NCBI GenBank assembly: GCA_022559985.1
Contig: JAFJTR010000054.1
Coordinates: forward strand, 62,001-126,000
Length of the DNA stretch: 64,000 nt
DNA from: Parastagonospora avenae f. sp. tritici 18332-5
Taxonomy: Eukaryota; Ascomycota; Dothideomycetes; Pleosporales; Phaeosphaeriaceae
Reading direction: 5' to 3'
Both the position numbers and the translations under genes were made by a program. Positions 35,356-46,227 of this stretch are shown one piece after another. The notes under the pieces were generated by a model that was given only the letters and a program-made list of their open reading frames with translations, searched no databases and had not been told where the DNA came from. Position 1 is the first letter of the stretch; every line of letters begins with the position of its first letter.

Positions 35356-37730
35356 TCATCTCACATCGTATCAATTATGATCTAGACTTCTACGCTCCAT
35401 TACATAGACGAGATATGTAAGATCTCACATAGCTCAAATAATGCTGGATTTTTACGGCAAACGATCTCGGTGAGATGTTCGCTGAAATGCCTATTGTATC
35501 ACAGATTCTATTCAAGCGCCCTTCAAACTCATCGCACCACACCGTTGTACCTAGTCACCAAACCCATCGCGTTTTATTAGGGACTACTGTCCTTGGAAAC
35601 TACTCTCCAAGACTATGTTCCAAGACTTCCAAGCAACTTCATGCAGCAATGGCCTTTACTGTCATCGTATTGACTTGGCTTGCAGGTAGACCCGCTACGC
35701 CATCGTGTCAGCCCGCATGCCTATTACAAGCTCACTGCTTCATACACTACTGCAGCAGATAATCGGACATGCACGCTGATTGTGTACGATGGATGCATTC
35801 AGAGCTTGCCAAGAGACTTTCTGGGTTCAAAGATAAGGCCTACCGCAGCTATCTAGATACTGCAGGTCAACAGGGCGTTCTGAACGGGTAATATGCTAGT
35901 AATACTGACGGTGTGTGGGTATGTTAACGTAAGCAAGGCAACGGAATAATGTAGTTCCATGTATCAAGACGAAACGTATACGCAGGGAGTTTGGTGGCGC
36001 AACATCATACAATACATGCCATAAGCAGACATTAGCGGCACCCCAGATTGCGGGCCGATGCAAGGGTGCATCGTGTTTTCATCCTTGCAAAGCCGAGGCC
36101 GTGTTGAGTAATCGAGCTCTAGGATGAACATTGGATGCGGCTCTGGGATCCAGGCTGAGTCACCAGCGACTCCCCGAAAAGGTCCTCTGAGCTTTTCTCC
36201 TTTGTCCTGCTCTTCTCAAACGCTGGCAACGCGTTCTTGATGTTTTACAACCTGCACCCAATCGCATAGTTGAGGATGTTTCCAAGTATTCCTCCTGCCT
36301 TCACAATGTCAATGTGTACTCTCAGCGAGAATTCGAATACTATCTCTGTATAGTGTCCTTACCCGTCGTACCAACGCACTCATATCTGCGCCGTATGGAG
36401 ATCGCAAGTGTGCGGATAGTGCGCTGTATTATCACATATCCGATCGCAGTATCCGGTCTTGGCTGAGAAAAGCACCCGAGGGTCATCCTCTGCTGCCACC
36501 CGGAATAGCATGTACGGGTGAATTCATTCGAAGCCGTTTCTCTCATTCTTCTGCACAACTACGCATCGCTGCTACTTAATCTTGCGGGCGTTGGGCGATA
36601 GCGGGTCACTTGATTGATGTTGAGGTTGATGTTCGGTTGCGTGAGACCGCGCGACGCTTTGCAGGCCCTGGGAATTGCGATTTGGGCATCGCATAGGTTT
36701 ATGATCGAGCTCGTTTCCGCAAATACGTAAGTATGAGCAGGAGTAGATGGTTGGGTGGTGCTTGTTGTTGACATCCGACAGCTCGAGAACTGCGATCGGA
36801 TGGTTACTTAGCGGCTTTAAGTTACGGCCGATTGTGGAGCTCCGACACGCAGCCCCACGTGCCCGCCTCGCAAAGCCGACGACATCACACTCTCTTTCTC
36901 CCACACTTCCCGGCTTCATAAGTCTGTAATCGTCTGAGAACCGCAGACAATCACGTATGCCACTATCGGACGTAAGACGCACGTCAAATTCACTTACACA
37001 TCGCGTGAGAAGAGAGCGAGGTAGTGCATATCTCGGGATTCGTGGTTAGTCTCTGTTACGGATGGTTCCAAACCCAATCTAGATCCTCATGGATCAAGGC
37101 CAAGAGCGAGTGTTGGATTATGGAGAAGTCAAACCGTAGCAGGGTGTACTGCGTCAGATCTCGTTTTAGCTGCTTCTCACCTGCACCAACATTGAGCAAA
37201 GTGACAACATCGATAGAGCTAGTCCGTTACCAACGGGTTCTCCGAGATCGTCAGCCCACTTTCAGCCCCGATGAAACGAATACAACAGTCGATCTAGTCG
37301 TGGAGAAACTGAGGATGACACCCCTAATTCGGTGGGAAGTGAAGGAGCACTTACATGCTAGAAGCCGAGTAGCCGTACCTTCCGCGTCATCTCATCTTCG
37401 AGATAAGCCCATGTCCGCAGTTGGGTTCCAGGTCAGTGGGTGCCGAGAAAGTTTCTGAGCCGCATAACCGTGTTGCTTCTCCAGCTTGAGGGTTTGTGTG
37501 AATTCAACTTGTGATGTCGGCAAACCGGCTAGTGGAAAATGCAAACAACTTGTTTTGACCATTCATCGAGGCGGTACATGCTTCAATAGTTAGCAGTTAG
37601 TCAGTCGCACGAACGAACAGTGCATGTACTTGAAAGCGTTCTTTTCCTTTGTGGTCTCTTCATATGCGCCCGTACAGGAGTCTCAGCAACACTGTGTCAA
37701 ATAACCTGCCCATAACATCCACTAGCATTT
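35356..37730. other. 2.4-kb gene-empty stretch
   Basis: The longest stretch here in which I see no gene on either strand. Frames are short with no convincing splice joins. There is an imperfect inverted repeat at about 36059-36093 (TGCAAGGGTG against CATCCTTGCA, 9 of 10 pairing). No transposase remnant was recognised. Confidence 0.45.
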
Positions 37731-38017
37731 ATGGTCCAGCCCCATACCCAAAATCACGTCTACCACCAGGTTAGTTTCATCCACATACCCACTCTACACA
37801 CGCCTCTAACTCTCCTAGTACCTGCTCTCAATTTCCGTAGCAGCAACCGCTCAAACGCATCTCCTACGACACCACACTCTTCATCGATCCCTTCACATAC
37901 CAAGGAAGGAAAATGGCAAAAGACATGACCCTGCGCGAATGGCAGTGTCAGTCTTGCAACGAGATAAACCAAGGCCCCGGCACGCTTGAAGAGAAATGCA
38001 AGAAGTGTGGGAAATGA
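37731..38017 (+). CDS. Tiny RanBP2-type zinc-finger protein
   Basis: Small two-exon gene, 70 aa (or 71): 37731-37769 and 37844-38017. The intron starts GTTAGT and ends in a tandem TAG/CAG acceptor, so exon 2 may begin at 37841 or 37844; both keep frame and differ by one Gln. The C-terminus is a complete RanBP2/NZF-type finger, WQCQSCNEINQG...EKCKKCGK (W-x-C-x2-C-x3-N-x9-C-x2-C). Such fingers bind RNA or ubiquitin in other proteins. Both exons lie in one frame, which supports the model. The 5' exon alone is short, so initiation at the internal ATG 37913 (34 aa) is an alternative. A similar finger is encoded about 480 bp downstream. Confidence 0.55.
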
Positions 38018-38494
38018 ACAACATCACATCTGCCAACTACCAGATCTCACAGACAATGTATTTCAGTGTACGTAATCAGAGCTGCAGTATTCATATTGCA
38101 TGGCCCTGGAGATACCCTTGTCAGCCGCGCACTTGTGCCAACATATCCCCCGAAGAAAAATTGCAAGAAACAAGTAACACCACATCTGACGCCAGCCGCA
38201 CTTCACAGACAACATCCGTGACAACAACTGTAGAATTTGAATTCCGTGCTGTTGTCGAATGCATTGCCAACATATCCCCCCAGCACTCACCCATCCCCAC
38301 GTCAAAATGCCCTACGCAACAAGCCCGACGTCAGCAAAGCCTGCAAGCTGTATCAAGCAGCATGTATAAAAAGCCTCCATCAAGCTCCTCCCCTTTTCCT
38401 TTCTCATCTTCCTAAATAACCACACGCATACTGCACACACCCAATACAACCACATCAAACCAAATCTTTACCACCAGTAACACAAACACTCCCA
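38018..38494. repeat. Diverged direct duplication between the two zinc-finger genes
   Basis: Two segments of about 120 bp, near 38025-38150 and 38173-38280, share ordered patches: CACATCTG, TCACAGACAA/TTCACAGACAA, and at their ends an identical GCCAACATATCCCCC. The open frame through them (37996-38415) has no known domain and I do not call it a gene. Confidence 0.4.
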
Positions 38495-38746
38495 ATGCCC
38501 AGAGCATGGCCCTGCCGCGCCTGCGGCTGGCTCAACCCGCCCATGCCCAACAACGCCATGTGCGTGCGCTGCGGCCAGACCGACGACCACCGCAAACTCG
38601 CACTTGAGCTCGATCGCGAATTCTTCGACGCTGATGAGGAAACCGGGCCGCGGTGGAATTTCCAAGCGTGGCCGGGAGGTGCGCCGGGGCCCAGACATAG
38701 GTTGCGGTTGAGGAGGCCGGCGCCGCCGTTTTTCAGGTATGATTGA
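38495..38746 (+). CDS. Small RanBP2-type zinc-finger protein
   Basis: Single-exon frame of 83 aa from the ATG at 38495. The N-terminus is a RanBP2/NZF-type finger, WPCRACGWLNPPMPNNAMCVRCG (W-x-C-x2-C-x3-N-x8-C-x2-C). It is followed by an acidic-amphipathic stretch (LALELDREFFDADEE) and an Arg/Pro/Gly-rich tail. Similar in size and finger type to the gene at 37731, on the same strand, but otherwise not alignable. Function unknown; RNA or ubiquitin binding is a family-based guess. GC-rich, strongly biased third positions favour real coding. Confidence 0.6.
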   Translation: MPRAWPCRACGWLNPPMPNNAMCVRCGQTDDHRKLALELDREFFDADEETGPRWNFQAWPGGAPGPRHRLRLRRPAPPFFRYD

Positions 38747-38985
38747 TGAGGGAGGGGGATGGAGGGAGGAGGAGGTAATGAGGGGAGGGCTAGGGCTAGG
38801 GGATGAATGAATGAACGACTGATTCGAAATTAATGACTGAATTACTTCCGTCGCTCTCTATGCTGCTCAGTATATCCCCACACATGATTCTGATCTTGTA
38901 AACGCCTTCGCTATGCTAAACGCCCATGCACGATTTCATTACGATTTAATGGAACTAGCGAGGAACGCCCGCATACGCCTCTTGT

Positions 38986-40795
38986 TCAATTCAGCCTGAC
39001 ACGTTTGCCAGCGGGCTCCGTGTTCGCTGCAATCTTTGCCGGCGCCCAGTTATGCCTCTCGCCGTTCACAGCGATGGTCTCGTTTGTCGTCTGGGAAGTC
39101 TGATTCTCTTTGCGTTCGGCACTCGGCTTGAGTTTCCAAGGCGCCTCGATGGACAAGGAGAAGACCTCGCGTTCGGGCCGGTGACTTGCCACGCGCTTTG
39201 CAGGTTCCGGCTTGGCTGTGTCGTCGCTCTTGTTCTTGTCTGCGTGGTCCGTCTTCTTCTTGTACTTCTCTTCGTCTTCAATCTCCTCGGTGTAGGTCCA
39301 CATGAGGCTGACTTCGCCGCGGACTAGTGCTGTCAACCAGAGACTTCCAAGCACGCCTGGAACGAGGTATAGGAGGGCGGGCTGAGCGTGGTTCCAGATC
39401 ATCATGACGCCCAGGGTAGTCAGCAGACCGAGCACGTATCCCACCAAACTGGCTTTGAAGTATGTTTTCGGAAATGTGAACGGCGCTTCGGGCTTGCTGT
39501 CTTTGGCCGCTGATGCAGCCCAGAGTGGCCGGCCCATGAGCGAGTGCGTCCAGAAGTGGTCGCTCCAGCGGCCAGCGAGCGAGTGGTACACAGGCTTCTC
39601 TATGGTATCGGCCTCTCCTTGTGTTGCTGCTGGTGTTCGCTTCTGTCGACGCAGATAGAAGAGGTACAGGTCGAAGCGCAGGGCGAGTCCGATCATTATG
39701 CCAGGGAGCACGATGTCGCCTAGGCCAAGCATCGCGTGCGAAGGAGCGGCGAGAGGGTCGGTGGCCGGGGCCGGTCGTGGGAACATGAGCTTGATGGGGA
39801 CGTCGAGCGATTTGGCGACTGTTACCATCATCGGTCTGAAGCTTGTTAGAACTCGTGGAATTACGGGGCGTCAATGTAGCTTACGTGTAGAAGACAAAGT
39901 AAATGTCGTAGAAGAAGAGGGCGCTGAGGATCAAGCTGCCCGTAGCAAATGTCGTGGGAGACATGAGTTGCAGAGCGCCGTAGGAGAAGCCAAAGCCCAG
40001 GAGGTTTGTCAGGTACCACGGCTTGTCGATGAGGTTGAAGTATGCCACTGTGCTCAGCCCAGCCGCAACGCCGAACATGCCATGCGGGCCAATCTTGAAC
40101 TTGCCAGCCAACGCACGATGGAGATAGATGCGCAGCGTCCACTTGTTTCCTGGCATGGCGCGGTCGGCCCAGAGCATATTCCTCACGCGATCCGACATAG
40201 GCAGGCTGGCCAGAAAGCCCGGAAGCGGCGTCGTGATGGGCGACTTGTTCTTCACGTCGCCCGCCACGGGCTCTGCCTTCTGCGCGATGCCATTGACATG
40301 ATAGAGCGCCCCACCCAGAACATGGCGGTGCGGGAATATGAGCGAGTGGCCGATGTCGAGCACGTCTGTGATGAGCCGTGAAACAGAGAAGACGCCGAAG
40401 ATGGCGAAGTAGGCATTCAGGATCTTGTTGAGGAGCGCGGGGTCCTTCATCCACTTGAGGAGGAAGTACAGCGAGGCCAGCGCGCACCCCGCGAACAGAG
40501 GCATGAGGAGGGCATCTGTGGGTGACAGCCCCTCCATGATGCGCTCTTCCTCTCCCTCGTCTTCTTCCTCTTCATGTTCCTCCTCATTGACATCACTGCT
40601 ATTCGCACGCTTCTTCTTCACCGGCTTTGCTGCCGAGGTTGGGCGCGAAAGCGAGGCGTGCGCGCCCGTGTATATCGGGAAGAGGGCCGAGACGATGAGG
40701 TGCAGGTACATGGGCAGCAGCGGCTGTACCTGCGTAAACTCGTATGCGACGCGTCCGAGGAGAGTCGCAAGCAGACCAGGATCGGTGTCAACCAT
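38986..40795 (-). CDS. Signal peptide peptidase (intramembrane aspartyl protease)
   Basis: ER intramembrane protease of the presenilin/SPP family (A22B) that cleaves leftover signal peptides and type II membrane helices. Exons 40795-39885 and 39835-38986 are joined in phase 2 by a 49-bp GTAAGC...CAG intron, giving 586 aa. Both catalytic aspartates are seen: FFYDIYF (Asp297) and GLGDIVLPG (Asp344), plus the QPALLYLVP motif of the C-terminal helix. A Glu-rich loop (about residues 80-105) and a charged, low-complexity C-terminal tail of about 110 residues are longer than in metazoan SPP. The start is the ATG at 40795 (MVDTDPGLL); upstream codons in the frame have no ATG. Confidence 0.93.
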
Positions 40796-41669
40796 GACGT
40801 CTACTAGCGATTGCGAGTGCTGATTCGCAAGTGCAGCTCGATGGAAGATTTTAGGCGTCAGCAACTTAATCCTCAAACGTAGACGTGGCCACTAGCGCAA
40901 GACATCAGTCATCGACATGCGATTGCCGAAAAAGTCTAAAGAGCGGAAGTGCGTGCTGTGCGACAGAGGTCAGTCAGTTCGCGTGTCGCGTCATGAAGTT
41001 TGTTTGCTAGGCGCCACACAGCCGTTGGTGGTGGGATGATGCCCGCACGGCACAAACCAATCAAAACATGTGACGTACCAGATCGACCGTGCATTGCCCT
41101 CCCGCGCCCCCAGATCTGCAGGCAGCGGGTGCCTTGCAGCTTCTTTCACCGCTCAGAACCTTGCTGATCTGGCGCGTGCTATCAGCCCTAATGTCGCTGC
41201 TATCTCGACCTCACTTGAAACGTCGTGAATAGCTATGGCGATGAGTTGACATGGAATTGCGCTGTGGTAAAATGTGTATTGCTTCGACTGTGATATACTC
41301 AGTATGTCTCAGGAAAAGCATTTCCGTCATGTATATGTACAAAGATTCCAACAAAGGAGAAAAAGGTATCGTGTGCGTCGTACACCCGTCGTATGCAGGC
41401 AGGATATCTGTTGCCAAAACTCCCAAGCAAAACAAGAGCGATGCGCCGTACCCAAATGAACGGGATTTCCAAGCAGTTCTATGTATATTGCCCGAAACCC
41501 AAAGGAAAACAATTACAATACAATAATTTTGGAAGGCGAAGAAGAACCGCTAATGGAGAAGGCAGGGTCGTTGTGCGTGGCAAGGCCGGCTTGACACGTG
41601 TAGTGACCTCAAATATACAGACCAGAACGCTTGCGCTAATAAAACAAGATGAAGGAAATGTGTGCAGGT
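40796..41669. other. Intergenic, SPP promoter region
   Basis: About 870 bp between the SPP start and the 3' end of the disordered-protein gene. No coding exon was supported. Confidence 0.45.
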
Positions 41670-42896
41670 TCAGCAAGGTGTAGTGACCGAATCCGGTGCG
41701 ATGAAGTTTCCCAGCATGTCAAATGACATGCCGTCAACGTGCACTCGCTGTTGGGAATCAATGAAAACGTCGTGAACGTTGGAGATGGCGCCACCTTCCC
41801 ATGGTGAGACTGCTGAAATCGTCTTCCCGTACGCGCGGGGGGGTGTGAGTGCGGCTATGATGCGATCCGTGGTGATAGGGCCATCGGCGAACGGGCGTTT
41901 GCAGTTGAAGTACGAAGATGCCGACGCTGCTGACGAAGGGTACGATGGCGCAGACGATGAGCTATGCAGTGGCCGTGAGAAGGATGACGAAGGATAGTCG
42001 TTTCCGTCGTAGGACTCGGAGGCGGAACTCGTGGGCGCGGGCTGAACAGCGAAGTTCTGGCCTCGCGCTGTGTCTGGGCCATCGTCACCCTCTAGAGGGG
42101 ATGAAGAGAACATGAAGGAGGCGTTGTTGTTTCCCTCGTAGTAGCCAAGAACAGAAGGCGTGTATGTGCTGATTTTGGATATGGCATCCATGGTGTACTC
42201 GTCAATTTCTGGTAGCGACTGGACCTCTTCATCCTCCTCCTCCTCGTCGTCGTCGTCAGTCGAGCTCCATGCAGAGAAGGCGCTTCTCATCGGTGGCCGC
42301 ACCGGAGGAATTGGTATGGACTGGGGCACCTCCATTGCCCGTCGCATTGATTTCCGAGGGGAAAGTGGTGGTGACTGCGCAGGGAACGAGAATTCTGGGC
42401 ATGATTGCGGCGACAAGTTGGTGACGAATTCTTGTTCCGATTGGTATGTTGGGATCGATTTGAGCTGTGCCTTGATAAATTGCGCAAGGTGCGCGGAATA
42501 ATTTCCTAGCGGACCAGTAGGAGAAGCCATGCTGCCAAGTCTAGAATCACGAGGAACTGCGACTATGGTCGAAGTGCTCCGATCCGTGGCATTGGAAGGG
42601 ATTCTAGCGTGGCAGCTTCTAGCCTCAGATAGTGCTGGCTGCTCGGCCATCAGATATTTCATGTGGTCTTTGGGATTGAAGGCGGTAGGAGTCTCTTCGT
42701 CGTCGTCATCAAATGAGCGATTGCGTCGGCCACGGCGTCTTCGAACAGCAGCTCTGCCTTCGGCCAGGATGAGTTGAGCCTCTGGTGTTGAGCAGCCCAG
42801 AGCCTCGACAATAGGAAAGGAGTTGCTTCGTTGCCTCTGTGTGTTGGGGCGGAGGCTGTCTGTCCTCCTGGCCGGTGAAGAATGTCGAAAATCCAT
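41670..42896 (-). CDS. Unrecognised 408-aa disordered protein
   Basis: A long single-exon frame with a clear ATG (MDFRHSSPARRT) and no family I recognise. It is rich in Ser, Pro, Asp and Glu. Features: an Arg-rich patch (VRRRRGRRNR) followed by an Asp/Glu run near residues 50-68, which may be a nuclear-localisation-like signal; possible SP/TP phosphorylation sites (SPPLSPRKS); a second acidic tract (DDDDEEEEDEE, about residue 220); a Ser/Tyr-rich segment; and an ordered-looking C-terminus (VHVDGMSFDMLGNFIAP). There are no membrane helices or signal peptide. A regulatory or scaffold role is plausible but not shown. Confidence 0.7.
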   Translation of the reverse strand: MDFRHSSPARRTDSLRPNTQRQRSNSFPIVEALGCSTPEAQLILAEGRAAVRRRRGRRNRSFDDDDEETPTAFNPKDHMKYLMAEQPALSEARSCHARIPSNATDRSTSTIVAVPRDSRLGSMASPTGPLGNYSAHLAQFIKAQLKSIPTYQSEQEFVTNLSPQSCPEFSFPAQSPPLSPRKSMRRAMEVPQSIPIPPVRPPMRSAFSAWSSTDDDDEEEEDEEVQSLPEIDEYTMDAISKISTYTPSVLGYYEGNNNASFMFSSSPLEGDDGPDTARGQNFAVQPAPTSSASESYDGNDYPSSSFSRPLHSSSSAPSYPSSAASASSYFNCKRPFADGPITTDRIIAALTPPRAYGKTISAVSPWEGGAISNVHDVFIDSQQRVHVDGMSFDMLGNFIAPDSVTTPC

Positions 42897-44776
42897 GGCT
42901 TTTGTGCGGAAGTAGTGGAGTGTATGTGGGTAACTCTTAGATCATGCCCGGATTGGGCTGGGTCTTGGAAGAGGTTATAGCCTGGAGAGGGTTGCAGAGA
43001 GTGACTGGCTTTTCAAGGAACAGGGAATCTTGCTACTGAAGATGGACAGAGCAGAAGAGAGGAGGCTTCCTGGAGAGTTTGGGCTGCGAGGCTGCTAAGG
43101 AAGAAGGAAAACGGTCGGTGGAAACGGATCGCACGGACTGGCTCAAGTGGGCCATATTCGTTTCCGTATCGTGGGAAAGCCGGCTGCCTGAAAATAGACA
43201 GACGGCACTCCCAAGCCGAACAGTGCGAATTGGCAGGTTAAGAAAGGTGCACATGACGTTTACAGACTTTGACCGGGCCAGGGACAGGGAGTGCACGGCC
43301 TTGGAAAGGCGAAAAAGAAGGACGAACTCCTGATGGCGTCCTCGACTCTGTCGGCACCCGCTAGCGTTTCGAGACAGCGAGCGAATAGGAAGACAGATGC
43401 AGCGAAGCCTGTCCCACGGCACTGCCTAACGCCGTGGCAATACGACTATTTATCTTCGTATGCCCTCGCCGGTGCCGCGCCATCAACATATCGCTCCATT
43501 ACAGCGCAGTCAGCCGGATGTTTCCATCTTGCAGCGACGGCCGCACCTTCGACTGAGCGAGCCTTGTGCTGTGCATCCAAGGCAGGCCGTATGCATTGTT
43601 GTCATTTCGCCCAAAGGCACGTACATGGGAGAGGATCACCTATGATCGCCCACATCCTTGTTCTCTGACAAGCGTCTGTGTTTCCGTGCTCCCTGATCAG
43701 CCCTGCCACAAAGGCCGCGAATGATGTATGTGCCTGATCATGGCGTCGCTGACTGGACACGGCCCTAACACAGCTAAGATTCAAGTGAGTCGATCGGCGC
43801 TTCTTACGCAGACGCGGGGCACCCAAGGGCGACATGTCGTGGGACGTCAACACGTCCGTTTCCCGATCCTGCACTGGGCCCAGGAACCGGGATGCTGCGT
43901 GGTGTAGCAAAAGCAACGTCGAGTGGGCTGCCGCCGAACTTTACTGCCTCCTCTCACACTTGCTGTTCTGACAGCCGAACAGAGATGGGCATCGGACCGA
44001 TGGTGCGCGGAGAATTCGATACTTCGTACCTAATGATCCGATGGCTGTGCACTCAGGCAATGCGCCGCACTCGCCGCCGTAACCGTCGAGATCCGAAGGA
44101 ATAGGTGAGGAAATCGGGCATCAAGCCGACCGCGAGCGCCACAATACCGCCGAGTCACCTCCATTGTGCTGTCGCCTTGCAAGCCCTGGAGGGGACGTTG
44201 GCCTCGGCGGCACGTGCCTGCGTGTCAATGTCGCTTCCCTCTTGGCCCAACGCAGCTGCCTTGCATGAAATTATTTGCCATCCAGGGTCGCGCTTACCCC
44301 AACTCCTGGCTGACCGACTGACTCACCCGACAACACTGACATCATACCTACACTTGACTCCAGCATGAAACAGTGTAATGATGATCGACACGTCGACTAC
44401 CTTGCTGCGAGCGCTGTGTAAAGCCTACCTTGGATTAACCACTGGATTAACTACAACACATCGCACTGTCGGTGAGCGGCGACGAGATCGCGTAGTTCTT
44501 TCCTGCGCTGCAGCAGCTCCAGGCTACTTCTCGCACAGTATCGCACCCACGTGCTTCACCTGTCCCGGCGGCAGCAACACCGCCCAAGCAGCCATCATAT
44601 CTGCTCTGCTATCCGTCACTCCTATTCCTAAAAGCAACTTACAGCAAACTCACTCGAATACACTTTACCCCGTTGACCCTGTTCTACTCGCTTCCCCAAA
44701 CGATGCGCACGTCTGCCAAATTCTAAGCACTCGAGCTCCATCCCTTATACCCGCGTCCCGCCTCGTCAAAGCGCAA
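42897..44776. other. Intergenic, divergent promoters
   Basis: About 1.9 kb between the disordered-protein gene (-) and the Pth11-like receptor gene (+). Part of 44378-44776 is open in frame with the receptor and could be its N-terminus. Otherwise nothing recognised. Confidence 0.4.
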
Positions 44777-46105
44777 ATGTTATTCGCATCCTATGTCGTC
44801 GCAGTCATCGTACTCGCACTGCTGTCACTCTTGTTTCTCATCGCACGCTTTTCCGCAAAGCGCACCATGCGTCTGCCATGGACCATCGACGATACGCTTC
44901 TGTTGCTTTCTTTAGTAGAATCAGCGCCGGGGCATGTCATGTGGCTTTCTGCTGACATGCGAGCAGATATGCCTGTACATTGTCATCGCAATCTTCTTTG
45001 TAGGCGAGTGATCCCCATGTTAGACCGATCGGGCCACAAATCTGATGCCAAGCAGCCATGGTCGCCGGTCATGTCCACGAGCACATACGGACTGCGTCCA
45101 GATCGAGATTACAGTTGACTCTCATGGTAGGGAAAGCAACAAGTCCGTGATTGCCATGTTGAGTCGTACAGGTGCTGTGGCTGTTCCAAATTCCGATGGC
45201 CTTGAGCTTGACCCTTACGCGATGCGCCATCACCGTCTTCTTCATGCGCACACTGTTTACCCACGCATTCCCGTGGTTGAGGAATATTGGTAGTCATCAC
45301 TCAAACCTGATGTATCATCTCAAGGAGCCTCTTGTTGATTCTCCTTCGCAGCGTACGGCTGCATCTTCTTCGCCATTGGGACATGCCTAGCAACCATCCT
45401 CGGCATCCTGCTGCACTGCCATCCTATCAAGTACAATTGGACTCTACCACTTAAGCAGTCAGGGCATTGCTTCAACCTCGAACCCTTTGTCGTTACCATG
45501 GCGGCCCTCGGCGTGGCACTGGATCTCCTCACATGGACGATTCCCCACTGTGTCGTGTGGCGATTGCGACTCCGACTGGCACACAAGATCGCAATAACAG
45601 CCATCTTCGCGTTAGGAATACTGTGCGATGCTTTGCACATCCACGCAAATGTATGGGTCACTGACTGAGTTGCAGTAACATCGTTATTGGCGGTTTGCGC
45701 ATAAGCGTGCTTACTGATGTGGCCTACGGTAGAGACGTCACTTATGGTATAGGTACCTCTTTGATATGGGCGATTGCTCAGATGAGCACTGGTATCATTG
45801 TCGCCTGTTGTCCGCATCTTCGACCTCTTTTCGAAAAGATTGTTCCTCACAAATTCGTACGATTGCACCCACGAAAGTCGACGCCTCGAGACTCGCCTCT
45901 GCGTACCAGGCAGGCCTCGATCACCGTAACGACGAGGATCGAGTTGCAAGGCAGCTCGCCATCACCGCCGTTGAATACTGCAGTCTTCCATGATGGGCAT
46001 TTGCTACCATGGGCACCTACATTCGTCGTAAAGGCAAGTCCCGTTCAGGAAGAGGTGCAGCAAACGAAGTGCTGTAGTGGGTGCCTACCTCGTCATCTCC
46101 CTTGA
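44777..46105 (+). CDS. Pth11-like / fungal rhodopsin-fold membrane receptor
   Basis: Putative seven-TM receptor-like protein (fungal integral membrane/rhodopsin domain). Model: 44777-44914, 44967-45003, 45056-45126, 45172-45289, 45352-45622, 45676-46105; 354 aa. Helix 1 (MLFASYVVAVIVLALLSLLF), DDTLLLLSL/ICLYIVIAIFF, GHVHEHI in place of the usual GxGxHI, then LWLFQIPMALSLTLTRCAI, AYGCIFFAIGTCLATILGIL, VALDLLTWTIP and NIVIGGLRISVL follow the family pattern. The second intron works only as GC-AG (TAG|GCGAGT, 45004-45055); with the nearby GT sites the frame breaks. If that is wrong, this is a frameshifted pseudogene. Start is uncertain: the frame is open back to an ATG at 44378. No CFEM cysteines are seen. 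Confidence 0.65.
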
Positions 46106-46227
46106 GCACAGCAGACTTGTGATCGGATAGTTGGTTGTTTGGTCCTTGGATACCTTGTTCGATACCATGTCTTTACCTCAACATGATACCTAGTCGAAAT
46201 ATTCAACTTGAACTACCATTCTTCTTG

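Noticed and set aside
37996..38415. 139-codon open frame between the zinc-finger genes
   Set aside because: Low-complexity composition, overlaps the first gene's last codons in another frame, and lies over the diverged duplication.
38760..38804. G-rich telomere-like GGGCTAGGG units
   Set aside because: Only two imperfect units in a purine-rich 3' flank, not a TTAGGG array.
42230..42262. Trinucleotide microsatellite (CCT/CGT run)
   Set aside because: It is the complement of the Asp/Glu codon run in the 408-aa protein and is explained by coding.
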